Shown here piece after piece: positions 1 to 6,570 of a stretch of DNA of 7,694 nt; position 1 is the first letter of the stretch; the number at the start of each line of letters is the position of its first letter. The notes under the pieces are model-generated. The model made no database searches, was not told the DNA's origin, and was given only the letters and a program-made list of their open reading frames with translations. The stretch comes from Chloroflexota bacterium. GTDB lineage: Bacteria; Chloroflexota; Dehalococcoidia; Lucifugimonadales; Lucifugimonadaceae. The stretch is taken from positions 1 through 7,694 of the forward strand of contig JACQUF010000224.1 of NCBI GenBank assembly GCA_016210435.1, in the 5' to 3' direction. The translations under genes and the position numbers were made by a program.

Positions 1-1463
1 ACGCGATGATCGCCTACTGGACCGCCTGGCTGAAGGCCAACCACCCTTCGGAGTACTTCGTAGCGATCATGGACGCCGCTTCAGGCAACTCTGAGCGGGT
101 CGCACACGCCGTAGTCGAATGCCGTAGGCTGGGGATCAGGGTCATGGGCCCGGATGTCAACCTCGGGGAGGTCGGTTTTTCGGTCCAGGACACCCCGGAC
201 GGAACGGCGATCAGGTTCGGGCTGTCCGCAGTGAAGAACGTCGGCGCCAACGCTGTCCAGCCGGTGATCGACGCTCGCTCCAAAGGCGGCGTATTCCACT
301 CGATCGAGGACTTCTGCAAGCGCGTCGACACCCGCGGTTTGAACAAGCGGATGACGGAGAGCCTGATCAAAGTCGGCGCTTTCGATGAGCTCGGCCCTCG
401 TGGAGCGTTGATCGGCGCACTCGACCGGATCATGTCGCTCTTTCAACAGGCGCAGCGGCAGCGCGAGTCGGGCCAGACCTCAATGTTCGATCTTTTTGGC
501 GGCTCAGTACATGTCCCCCTCCCGGCGCTCGAGCTCCCCGAGGCCGACGATGTGACCGAGCGCGAACGCGCAATGTGGGAACGGGAGCTGCTTGGGATCG
601 AGATTACCGAAAGCCCGCTCACGCGGGAGCTGATGCTGGCATCCGGCAAATACACCGTCCGCGCCGCAGAAGTAACGCCCGACCGCGCCGGGGAGCGCGT
701 TGACCTCCTAGGCCTGGTGAAGGGAATTCGCAAGCAGACGACCAGGAAGGGCGCGCCTTTCCTGGCGATCGCGCTGCAGGTGCTCGACGGCGAGGTGGAG
801 CTAATCGTCTGGCGCAATGCTCTGAGCGCTACGGATGGCCTCTGGACCGAAGGTAGGACCGTGACGATCAACGGGGTGATCAGGGCGCGCGATGAGCGGG
901 TATCAGTCTCCGTAGACGAGGCCTCGGAATACAACGTCCCGGGGCAGACGCTGCCGCTTCCTCCGCCCGATGCGCCCGCCCCTGGGGAAGGTTCTAATAG
1001 CGGCCTTCAACCAGCTTCCCCTTCCCTGGCGCCAGGGGCTTCAACGGAAAGGCAATCGGAGCCGCAAAAGGGAGGCGAGCCTGAAGGGGCGGCATTGGCA
1101 AATAGCGGGTCAGTTGGATTCCCGGGAATGGGTACCGACAGAAACGGCGCTCAGAACGGACGATCGGGCGAAACCAGAAGCAATAGCAGCTCCGCGTCGT
1201 CAGGCGGGGCCGGCACGAAGTCGCCCGGGATCGTCGTAAGGATCTTCGAATCCGGCAAGGAACTGGATGACCGGTATCGGCTCGAAGACCTCGTGAAGAC
1301 GCTGCTCGAGTTCCGCGGCGACGCACCGGTCGTCCTGGAGATCGCGGCCAACGGGCGGCTGGTCAGGTTAGATATGCAATTCGTCACGGTCCGGACCTGC
1401 CCTGAATTGACCGAACGGCTTGTCCAGATGCTCGGCGCCGAAAACGTTCGCGTCAACGGCTGA
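1..1463 (+). CDS. dnaE: DNA polymerase III subunit alpha, C-terminal part (5' end outside window)
   Basis: This is the C-terminal part of the replicative polymerase catalytic subunit. The PHP, palm and most of the finger regions lie left of the window. The reading frame is open to the edge (full codons from base 3) and begins in a typical DnaE stretch, IAYWTAWLKANHPSEYF. Counting from the Met at base 6, a PDVN motif lies at residues 49-52, the helix-hairpin-helix region (GLSAVKNVG... through IKVGAFDELG) at about 72-130, and an internal beta-clamp-binding motif QTSMF at 157-161. An OB-fold domain (VDLLGLVKGIRKQTTRKG...) spans about 231-310. A low-complexity linker of about 95 residues follows, then the small conserved C-terminal domain of long-form DnaE (about 407-485, with LLEFRGDAPVVLEI). 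The stop is TGA at 1461-1463. The identification is firm. The odd point is the linker, annotated separately. The Met at base 6 is internal, not the start. Confidence 0.96.
   Translation, partial: AMIAYWTAWLKANHPSEYFVAIMDAASGNSERVAHAVVECRRLGIRVMGPDVNLGEVGFSVQDTPDGTAIRFGLSAVKNVGANAVQPVIDARSKGGVFHSIEDFCKRVDTRGLNKRMTESLIKVGAFDELGPRGALIGALDRIMSLFQQAQRQRESGQTSMFDLFGGSVHVPLPALELPEADDVTERERAMWERELLGIEITESPLTRELMLASGKYTVRAAEVTPDRAGERVDLLGLVKGIRKQTTRKGAPFLAIALQVLDGEVELIVWRNALSATDGLWTEGRTVTINGVIRARDERVSVSVDEASEYNVPGQTLPLPPPDAPAPGEGSNSGLQPASPSLAPGASTERQSEPQKGGEPEGAALANSGSVGFPGMGTDRNGAQNGRSGETRSNSSSASSGGAGTKSPGIVVRIFESGKELDDRYRLEDLVKTLLEFRGDAPVVLEIAANGRLVRLDMQFVTVRTCPELTERLVQMLGAENVRVNG
936..1223 (+). other. 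low-complexity linker inside dnaE with two perfect palindromes
   Basis: This segment encodes about 96 residues between the OB-fold and the C-terminal domain of DnaE. It is rich in Pro, Gly, Ser, Ala and Asn with no recognisable fold, ending in a Ser-rich run. The DNA contains a 14-bp perfect palindrome CCCTGGCGCCAGGG at 1024-1037 and a 12-bp one, ATTCCCGGGAAT, at 1118-1129. Variable linkers at this place are plausible for DnaE. Whether this one arose by insertion of an intergenic-type repeat is inference only. The frame is maintained throughout. Confidence 0.6.
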
Positions 1464-1624
1464 TCTGGAGCTGATTTGCGGCTACCTGCCCGGCGAGACC
1501 AGTATGCCCGGTCCAGCCGTGGCCACTCCCAAGGGGGCAACCGCACCGTCCGCTGGCGCTGTCTCGCCGTAAACGCCGCCCAAGACGCGGCCCGCAGAGG
1601 ATCGGAGGGCCGAACAGTGCAAGA
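1464..1624. other. intergenic gap dnaE - DUF2007 gene
   Basis: These 161 bases carry no gene I can support. I see no hairpin followed by a T-run that would be a dnaE terminator, and no convincing -35/-10 pair. The heptamer TGCCCGG occurs twice about 18 bases apart (near 1487 and 1505), which may be chance. A purine-rich GGAGGG at 1604-1609 is the only Shine-Dalgarno-like element near the next gene. Confidence 0.5.
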
Positions 1625-1861
1625 ATGGAGGCTATGAAGTGGGTTGTGATTGCGACCGCGCCCGATCAGCTCACCGCAGAGATGTGGCGAGAGATCGTCC
1701 GGCAGGCCGGCATCCGGTGTGAGCTCCGGCCGAGCGACACCGCTTCCTACATGGGGCTGTCGCGAATCCCGGTCCGGCTGATCTCCCCGGACGAGGAGGC
1801 CGGACGCGCCCAGGAAGCGCTCAGCGCGGTACTGGAGGAGGTCCCTCCCGCGCCCGAGTGA
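1625..1861 (+). CDS. DUF2007 family small protein (putative signal-transducing protein)
   Basis: This 78-residue soluble protein fits the DUF2007 pattern. A beta-strand opening (KWVVIATAPDQLTAEMWREIV) is followed by a helix and QAGIRCELRP, then a second strand, IPVRLISPDEEAGRAQEAL, that ends in a helix. Members are small ferredoxin-like single domains, often annotated as putative prokaryotic signal-transducing proteins, and no biochemical role is established. There is no signal peptide or membrane segment. The start is uncertain. GGAGGG at 1604-1609 is 15 bases from this ATG, longer than usual, and an alternative ATG at 1634 has GGAGG only 2 bases upstream. The conserved strand begins at residue 5-6, so either start keeps the domain. 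The gene follows dnaE in the same direction and ends 6 bases before the convergent ogt stop. Confidence 0.75.
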   Translation: MEAMKWVVIATAPDQLTAEMWREIVRQAGIRCELRPSDTASYMGLSRIPVRLISPDEEAGRAQEALSAVLEEVPPAPE

Positions 1862-1867
1862 CGGGGC

Positions 1868-2419
1868 TCAGGCCGCCCCCGAAGCCGATTTTCGTTCGAG
1901 TTCCAGCAGCTTCTGCTTCATCGTGAGCCCGATGCTGCCCCCGAAGCCATGCAAACCCCCGTCGGACCCGACTACGCGATGGCATGGAATGACAAGCGGT
2001 AGCGGGTTCCGCGCCATGGCCTGGCCGGCGGCTCGGACCGCTCGTGGATTGCCCGCGGCGCCCGCGAGCCAGCCGTATGTCCGAGTCTCGCCCGGCGGTA
2101 TCGAGCGGCACGCATCCCACGCTTTCAAGAAGAACGGCGCCGTGCTAATCGGGTCCGGGACCGCGCCGGTCAGATCCATATGCTCCCCGGCCAGAAAACG
2201 GCGCACCTGGTCCCGGAACCTGGCGACGTAGTCCGGATCATGGGTTGCCTCAGCAAGATCCGGTCCGAGCGCCGACATGGCTGTCTCTACGGTTGGCTCA
2301 GGAAGCGTGGTGCGCCGCAGTCCCCGTTCCGACGCGATGACGCCGACCCATCCGAGCGAAGTTTCGAAAACGTCGTACTTGAGACTCGTGGTGGCGGCGG
2401 CGGATTGATGAGCGTTCAT
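1868..2419 (-). CDS. ogt: methylated-DNA--protein-cysteine methyltransferase (O6-alkylguanine repair)
   Basis: This 183-residue suicide DNA-repair protein transfers alkyl groups from O6-alkylguanine to its own cysteine. The active-site motif PCHRV is present with Cys146. The helix-turn-helix and base-flipping parts align with human MGMT at a constant offset of one: Tyr115 (in TRTYGWLA), Arg129 (in AVRAAGQAM), Asn138 (in RNPLP), Cys146 and Glu173 correspond to Tyr114, Arg128, Asn137, Cys145 and Glu172. The conserved GFGG follows at 158-161. The N-terminal domain (about 13-90) is the usual poorly conserved RNase-H-like cap. The frame extends upstream to 2491, but the ATG at 2419 has a strong AGGGAGG at 2431-2425, 5 bases away, and gives a normal family length. 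The stop is TGA at 1870-1868. I see no AdaA-type domain or second Cys switch, so this looks like a stand-alone constitutive type. Confidence 0.95.
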   Translation of the reverse strand: MNAHQSAAATTSLKYDVFETSLGWVGVIASERGLRRTTLPEPTVETAMSALGPDLAEATHDPDYVARFRDQVRRFLAGEHMDLTGAVPDPISTAPFFLKAWDACRSIPPGETRTYGWLAGAAGNPRAVRAAGQAMARNPLPLVIPCHRVVGSDGGLHGFGGSIGLTMKQKLLELERKSASGAA

Positions 2420-2424
2420 TCGGG

Positions 2425-2431
2425 CCTCCCT
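2425..2431 (-). promoter_or_regulatory. ribosome binding site of ogt
   Basis: The - strand reads AGGGAGG, 5 bases before the ATG at 2419. This near-perfect Shine-Dalgarno sequence decides the start in favour of 2419 over upstream in-frame codons up to 2491. Confidence 0.75.
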
Positions 2432-2441
2432 TGATACGGCC

Positions 2442-2447
2442 ATTATT
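2442..2447 (-). promoter_or_regulatory. possible -10 element for ogt
   Basis: The - strand reads AATAAT (5 of 6 to TATAAT), placed so that transcription would begin about 15 bases before the ogt ATG and just ahead of its ribosome binding site. No good -35 hexamer is visible at 16-18 bases; TTGGTG lies about 20 bases upstream. It is supported by position and by being an AT-rich island in a GC-rich gap. Confidence 0.3.
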
Positions 2448-2514
2448 GCGATCGTGGCCGAGGGAGTCACCAACCGCGTGGCAGCCCTCACCCCCGGCTT
2501 CGTAGGCTCCTTCC

Positions 2515-2581
2515 CTTCGACTTCGCTCAGGCGCCGCGCTGAGCCAGACGAAGCGGCAAGCTATCAGCTCAGGACGGCGCC
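2515..2581. repeat. nested inverted repeats in intergenic gap
   Basis: One hairpin has an inner stem GCTCAG (2525-2530) with CTGAGC (2539-2544) around an 8-base GC-rich loop. A small internal loop follows, then an outer stem CTTCG (2515-2519) with CGAAG (2549-2553). A competing pairing joins GGCGCCGCGCTGAGC (2530-2544) with GCTCAGGACGGCGCC (2567-2581), 13 of 15 positions complementary across 22 bases. CTGAGC at 2539-2544 can take part in only one of them. It lies just downstream of the transglutaminase stop codon on the - strand, so it could act in 3' end formation or mRNA stability, or be a dispersed intergenic repeat. The pairing is seen; the role is inference. Confidence 0.55.
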
Positions 2582-2609
2582 TTTCCCGTTGGGGCGAGGG
2601 AAGCGAGTC

Positions 2610-5204
2610 CTATTTGCTGAACGGAAGCAGCCGGCCGAGCGCCCGCCTGACCAGCGCCCTGCGCACCTTGCGCCAGAGGGACTCCACCTCGGTGGAGTCC
2701 TGCTGCCCCTTCCTGGGCCCGTACACCTGCGCGTTGTAGCGCAGCGCAATCGCCCTGGCAGCACCGCCCGTCGACGGAAGGAAGAAATCGATGCGGTGTC
2801 CGTATTCGGTGGACGTCTGGCTTGCCAGCCTGGGCATCCCCGCAAGCCAGCCGAGCCTGGTCATCTTTACGTACGCCCGCTCGGCAGGCGCCAGCGAACC
2901 CATCCCGAAGTGCCAGAGGACCATAGCTGCCACCAGGAGGGCAAATACGAGCCCTCCGCCACCGGCCGCCCAGTAGATGCGGGCGTCCAGCCCGCCAGCC
3001 TGGTTCCGCCGGCCCTCCTGCGCAAGCAAACGCGCGAGCGCTTCGAACTCCGACACGTCCTCCGGGAAGAAGCCCTCCTCGTACAGCTCATCCTCGGTGA
3101 TCGGCCGGGAGAGATCGCCTCCGCCCTGTTCCTCATACGGCACCCCGCGCTCGTAGACCGGGTATCCGGGCGTCGCTTCGATATCGATCCAGCCATAGCC
3201 CGGGAAGTAAGCTTGTGACCAGCCGTGGCGGTCGGAATCCCGCACCACGAATCGTCTTTCCTCGACGATGTACTTCCCTGCTGCGTACCCCGCCACCATC
3301 CTGGCTGGCACGCCCTGCGACCGCAGCATGACGGTCATCGCAGAGCCGAAGTACTGGCTGTACCCCTTTGCCTCGTCGGGATCACAAGTAGCGCCGGACC
3401 GGTTCAACGACGGACACGGTTCTTTGACGGTGTCGAAAAGGAAGTATTCCAGGCCGTCCTGACCGACCGCGGGCCCCGCTATTTGCTGGCTGTAGCTCAA
3501 CGACCGCAGATAGGTGGCGATCGCCGTCGTCTTTTCGAAGGGGGTCTTTGCGCCAGCTTCCTCGACGATGCTGCCCGCGAGCCCCCGTACGTCATCCGAG
3601 AAATTGGCCGGAAGTTGGAGGTAGCGGTCTGTAACCCACTTCGGGTAGTCGTCGTCGGCGCGGGCGAGCTGGCGGTCGGTCGCCCGCGAGATGAGAGCGC
3701 TGATCGTATACTGGCTTCCCGCGGTCACCCCCTCGGGCAGGCCAACCGCGACGCTGTCGATCGGAAGCTGACCCGGGCGTCCGACATGCGCCGCGATGAA
3801 CCTTGCCGCCTCAACGCGCAATGCCTTGAGCTCCAGCGATTCAGGCAGGCGCGAACGCACCTCTTCCTCGATCGATATTGTGCGTGCGCGTTTCTCGACC
3901 GGGTTCTCTCGCAAGGATTCCGCAAACTGGCGCACGTCCTGCGGCAAGTCTGGATCGAGCGCTCCGGGGATGGCGCTCACGACCCATTCGATCGGCGGTA
4001 GCACCTCGAGCACGATCGGACGATTCGCGGCGATCGTCCCGCTCGCCTGCACCGCCGACGCAGCATTGAAATCCGGCTGGATCCGCTGGGTGATGAGCAA
4101 TCGCTCTTCGAGGCCCTCTGGCGGTACCAGAGGCTCCCCTGCCTGCAGCCTGATTCCCACGGTCGGGCTGGTGAGCCAGCCGCGCGCCGTGTAGAGGTCG
4201 TAGATGTGGCCCGCGTGGAGGACCGGATAGCGGGACTCGATGAACATGACTGGCGTGTCGGTCAGCTTGAACGAGCCCAGGAATGGCAGGGAGTCGCCGA
4301 AGTCCTGGAGAAGGATCCTTGGGCGGCCTTTCACGCCCGATAGCAGGCGCTTCGCCGGGTCCTCGAGCTTCCTCGAGGGGCTCTGCAGCGCGAGGCCAAC
4401 GGTGTTCGAAAGCAGGGTCGAGCGCGGCTCGAAGAGCGGCACGATTGCCGCGAACGTGACGACACCGAGCGTGACGAGCAGCCCGTCCTGGATGCTCAGC
4501 CTGCGGGTTTCCGATGGATGTGGCATCTCGCTGGCGCGCCAGCGGCGGAGCCTTCGCGCGTAGGCCAGGTGCGCGAAGAGCAGCATGGACACGGCGATGA
4601 ACAAATACATCGTGTATTCGTAGCGCCCGAGCCGGTAGCTGAGGTTGATCAGGATTGCCGTCCCGAGCAACACCATCGCAATCCATGGAGTCCGCCAGCG
4701 GAAGACGGACCACGACGCGAAGTACCCCACGATCCATGCCACCGAGAGCAGCATGACGGAGAACGGCAGCAGGTCCGTGCTTATCCCGCCGATGCGAGCA
4801 GCCTCGGTCCAGAGGAAGAATCGCTCCCAGACATCGCGCGTGCGCTCGAGGATGCTGGCCCCTTCCGCGCGGTAGCTGGCCTGCCAGAACACGACTGCGA
4901 ACCCGCCAGCCATGGCGAGTAGGTGGCCGATGAGCCAGGAGACCCTCACCCTCGAGAACAGGAACCCCGCAAGGCCGGCCAGCAGGAGCGTCCCTTGCAT
5001 GAACGGGGCGTTGCCCCAGTGGGCGAGCTGGACAGACCAGCCCACCGTCGACAGCATCCCGGCCACCAGCGCCATCGCCGCGAGGTCGTCGTACGGACGG
5101 AAACCGGCATTGCGGGCCAGCCACTGTTGGAAACGGGCATACAAAGAACCCGGCTGCGCGACCGGTTCGATTCGCCGCCCAAGCGCGCCGGCGCCAACGC
5201 TCAT
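2610..5204 (-). CDS. membrane-bound transglutaminase-like protein (TgpA type, DUF3488-TGc-DUF4129), catalytic Cys replaced by Ser
   Basis: This is an 864-residue polytopic membrane protein. About six or seven hydrophobic segments fill residues 40-257 (for example 71-84, 90-108, 145-165, 173-188, 198-215, 240-257), matching the TgpA N-terminal region. A large domain (about 260-740), expected outside the membrane, ends in a transglutaminase core, with FEKTTAIATYLRSLSYS near 556-572, KGYSQYFGSAMTVMLRSQGVP at 613-633, RHGWSQAYFPGYGW at 659-672 and IEATP at 675-679. One more membrane helix (about 743-765) leads to a cytoplasmic DUF4129-like tail with ERAYVKMTRLGWLAG. His660 and Glu676 occupy the catalytic His and acidic positions, but Ser616 (codon AGC, bases 3359-3357) sits where the family has Cys. 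The only cysteines are 597 and 607. The start ATG overlaps the DUF58 stop as ATGA and has GAGGAA 8 bases upstream. The gene is intact with no frameshift. The family is clear; enzyme activity is doubtful. Confidence 0.9.
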   Translation of the reverse strand: MSVGAGALGRRIEPVAQPGSLYARFQQWLARNAGFRPYDDLAAMALVAGMLSTVGWSVQLAHWGNAPFMQGTLLLAGLAGFLFSRVRVSWLIGHLLAMAGGFAVVFWQASYRAEGASILERTRDVWERFFLWTEAARIGGISTDLLPFSVMLLSVAWIVGYFASWSVFRWRTPWIAMVLLGTAILINLSYRLGRYEYTMYLFIAVSMLLFAHLAYARRLRRWRASEMPHPSETRRLSIQDGLLVTLGVVTFAAIVPLFEPRSTLLSNTVGLALQSPSRKLEDPAKRLLSGVKGRPRILLQDFGDSLPFLGSFKLTDTPVMFIESRYPVLHAGHIYDLYTARGWLTSPTVGIRLQAGEPLVPPEGLEERLLITQRIQPDFNAASAVQASGTIAANRPIVLEVLPPIEWVVSAIPGALDPDLPQDVRQFAESLRENPVEKRARTISIEEEVRSRLPESLELKALRVEAARFIAAHVGRPGQLPIDSVAVGLPEGVTAGSQYTISALISRATDRQLARADDDYPKWVTDRYLQLPANFSDDVRGLAGSIVEEAGAKTPFEKTTAIATYLRSLSYSQQIAGPAVGQDGLEYFLFDTVKEPCPSLNRSGATCDPDEAKGYSQYFGSAMTVMLRSQGVPARMVAGYAAGKYIVEERRFVVRDSDRHGWSQAYFPGYGWIDIEATPGYPVYERGVPYEEQGGGDLSRPITEDELYEEGFFPEDVSEFEALARLLAQEGRRNQAGGLDARIYWAAGGGGLVFALLVAAMVLWHFGMGSLAPAERAYVKMTRLGWLAGMPRLASQTSTEYGHRIDFFLPSTGGAARAIALRYNAQVYGPRKGQQDSTEVESLWRKVRRALVRRALGRLLPFSK

Positions 5205-6559
5205 CGCAGGGGTTCCTCGAATGGTTTGCGCCCGTTCGTCGATTGGCGGATGACGAAAGCTTCCGGTTCAGTGAGGGCCGCCTGAATGGGCGCGCCTCGC
5301 CGGAGCACGAACGTCCTCAACGCCGCGCCCACGAGCCTGGCTCGCGGAGAATCGACGGTCCGGTCGGCGCCAAAGCTTGCGGGATCGAACAGGACGACAG
5401 TTGCGCGGACGCCTCTCCGCTGCAACGTCGAAAGGGCGTCGATCCAATCTCCGTCCGGGGCGGCCGTGATGACCACGATCGATGAGCTGCGCCCCAGCTC
5501 GCGTTCGATATCCGCGAGAGCCTTGAACAGTGGGCGATCGCCGGTCGGCCGGCTGACCGCGAGGTGATCGAAGATTGCCTGGCGTTGTGCGGAGCCGCGC
5601 TCTGGTGCAAGGACCAGCGATCGGCTGCCGTAGGCGACGTAGCCAACGGGCAGCTGCATCGTGAGGTATTTGTGGGCGGTTGACGCCGCGATGGTCGCCC
5701 CGTACTCGTCCGTTGAATCCGCGCCCGACCCGGCCTGCGCGGACCCATCCTGATCGAAAATGACCCAGACCTCGCCAGCCCGTCCCTGGTCGAAGAGCTT
5801 GACCATCAGTCGTGCCGTGCGGGCGGTACTCGGCCAGTGGATCCTGCTGATCGCGTCTCCTGGCTGGTACTCCCGGACCGACGACACCTCCGGCGAGAGG
5901 ATCGGTGACCGCCGCCGGCGCGCGTGCTCCCCGGATATCTCGGTCGCCTGAAGGATGAAATCCGGAAGCTCGATGATGCGCGGAAACACCCGCAACTTGC
6001 GGGCTTCGGCCAGCCGGATCTCCTGAGGAAAAATCCCAAATGGGTCTGCGGAGCGGATGACAAGCGGCCCGAGGTTGTATTCGCCTCGCTGGGTCAGCCT
6101 CGCCCTCGCCTCAACCCGCTGAAACGTCACGATGCCAGGCAGGCTGACCACCCTTCCGAGTTTGACGCCGGGCAGGTCGGTCACGTCCTCGATTTCGAGC
6201 CACGCCCTGGGCGGACCGCCGTTGTTCCGGACTGTGATCACCTCGTGGATTTCGTCGCCAACCGAAAGATCGCCCCTGGGCCGCTCGACCGTCGCCGTGA
6301 GGCGGTCGGTACCCCATCGAGCCCAGAGGAAGGAGACGAGGAGGACAATCCCGAAGACGTAGTTAAGCCTTACCGCGAGATCGAAACCCGTCGCCATCCC
6401 CGACACAAAGAGGATGATCATGATGACGATCACGACGTAGGCGGGGCGCCGCCTGAACATCGTCCTGGAGAGGCGCGTGAGTGCATCGATGCCAGTCCTG
6501 CGCCACGACCGGGCCGATAACTGGCGCCGTGAGGTCCGCGGCAGCGCTTGGACCCTCAT
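5201..6559 (-). CDS. DUF58 domain-containing membrane protein
   Basis: This 452-residue protein has a basic N-terminus, two membrane helices (about 40-57 and 65-81), a beta-rich domain (about 85-195, with LTQRGEYNLGPLVIRSADPFGIF at 155-177) and the DUF58 signature VREYQPGDAISRIHWPSTAR at 228-247. A vWA-like region follows from about 263 (VWVIFDQDGS). Its metal-binding motif looks degenerate: D269-Q-D271-G-S273 instead of the canonical DxSxS. DUF58 proteins are encoded next to MoxR ATPases in many bacteria and are thought to be their membrane partners; molecular function is unsettled. The ATG at 6559 lies 11 bases after the moxR stop and has no clear Shine-Dalgarno (an AGG 14 bases away), so it probably depends on coupling to moxR translation. 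Met34 (6460) is an alternative start but its AGGA is only 2 bases upstream. The stop overlaps the next gene's ATG. Confidence 0.92.
   Translation of the reverse strand: MRVQALPRTSRRQLSARSWRRTGIDALTRLSRTMFRRRPAYVVIVIMIILFVSGMATGFDLAVRLNYVFGIVLLVSFLWARWGTDRLTATVERPRGDLSVGDEIHEVITVRNNGGPPRAWLEIEDVTDLPGVKLGRVVSLPGIVTFQRVEARARLTQRGEYNLGPLVIRSADPFGIFPQEIRLAEARKLRVFPRIIELPDFILQATEISGEHARRRRSPILSPEVSSVREYQPGDAISRIHWPSTARTARLMVKLFDQGRAGEVWVIFDQDGSAQAGSGADSTDEYGATIAASTAHKYLTMQLPVGYVAYGSRSLVLAPERGSAQRQAIFDHLAVSRPTGDRPLFKALADIERELGRSSSIVVITAAPDGDWIDALSTLQRRGVRATVVLFDPASFGADRTVDSPRARLVGAALRTFVLRRGAPIQAALTEPEAFVIRQSTNGRKPFEEPLR
5213..5218 (-). promoter_or_regulatory. ribosome binding site of the transglutaminase-like gene
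   Basis: The - strand reads GAGGAA, 8 bases before the ATG at 5204 and inside the end of the DUF58 gene. Together with the ATGA stop/start overlap it supports the chosen start and translational coupling. Confidence 0.55.
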
Positions 6560-6570
6560 GTTGCCGGGGA

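Larger units (their letters stand above)
2420..2609. other. intergenic gap between the transglutaminase gene and ogt
   Basis: These 190 bases contain the ogt leader at the low-coordinate end and a set of inverted repeats (2515-2581) at the other. I see no coding region on either strand that looks real. There is no T-run after any hairpin, so an intrinsic terminator for the upstream - strand operon is possible only in an atypical, T-less form. Confidence 0.55.

Noticed and set aside
970..1239. A + strand open frame in another phase over the dnaE linker, considered as a sign of a frameshift or separate gene.
   Set aside because: The dnaE frame continues cleanly into its conserved C-terminal domain, so no frameshift is needed, and the alternative frame has no motif.
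1464..1624. A possible promoter (TTGCGG at 1476 and TATGCC at 1503) after dnaE.
   Set aside because: The spacing is 21 bases and the match to consensus poor; not better than chance.
2420..2491. A longer N-terminus for ogt using an upstream in-frame start at 2491.
   Set aside because: The extra 24 residues are not family-like, and the ATG at 2419 has a strong ribosome binding site at proper spacing.
2454..3218. A 254-residue + strand open frame across the intergenic repeats and the end of the transglutaminase gene.
   Set aside because: There is no ribosome binding site and no family resemblance, and it is antisense to a confident gene. The sequence is the mirror of the repeats and of the DUF4129-like tail.
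3841..5124. A 427-residue open frame on the - strand in another frame of the transglutaminase gene.
   Set aside because: It is Arg/Pro/Ala-rich with no recognisable motif and lies wholly within the 864-residue gene with clear domains; a typical shadow in GC-rich DNA.
5741..5756. The Asp-rich segment of DUF58 (FDQDGS) as proof of a working metal-binding vWA site.
   Set aside because: It matches DxSxS only in part, and DUF58 proteins often have degenerate sites, so metal binding cannot be claimed.
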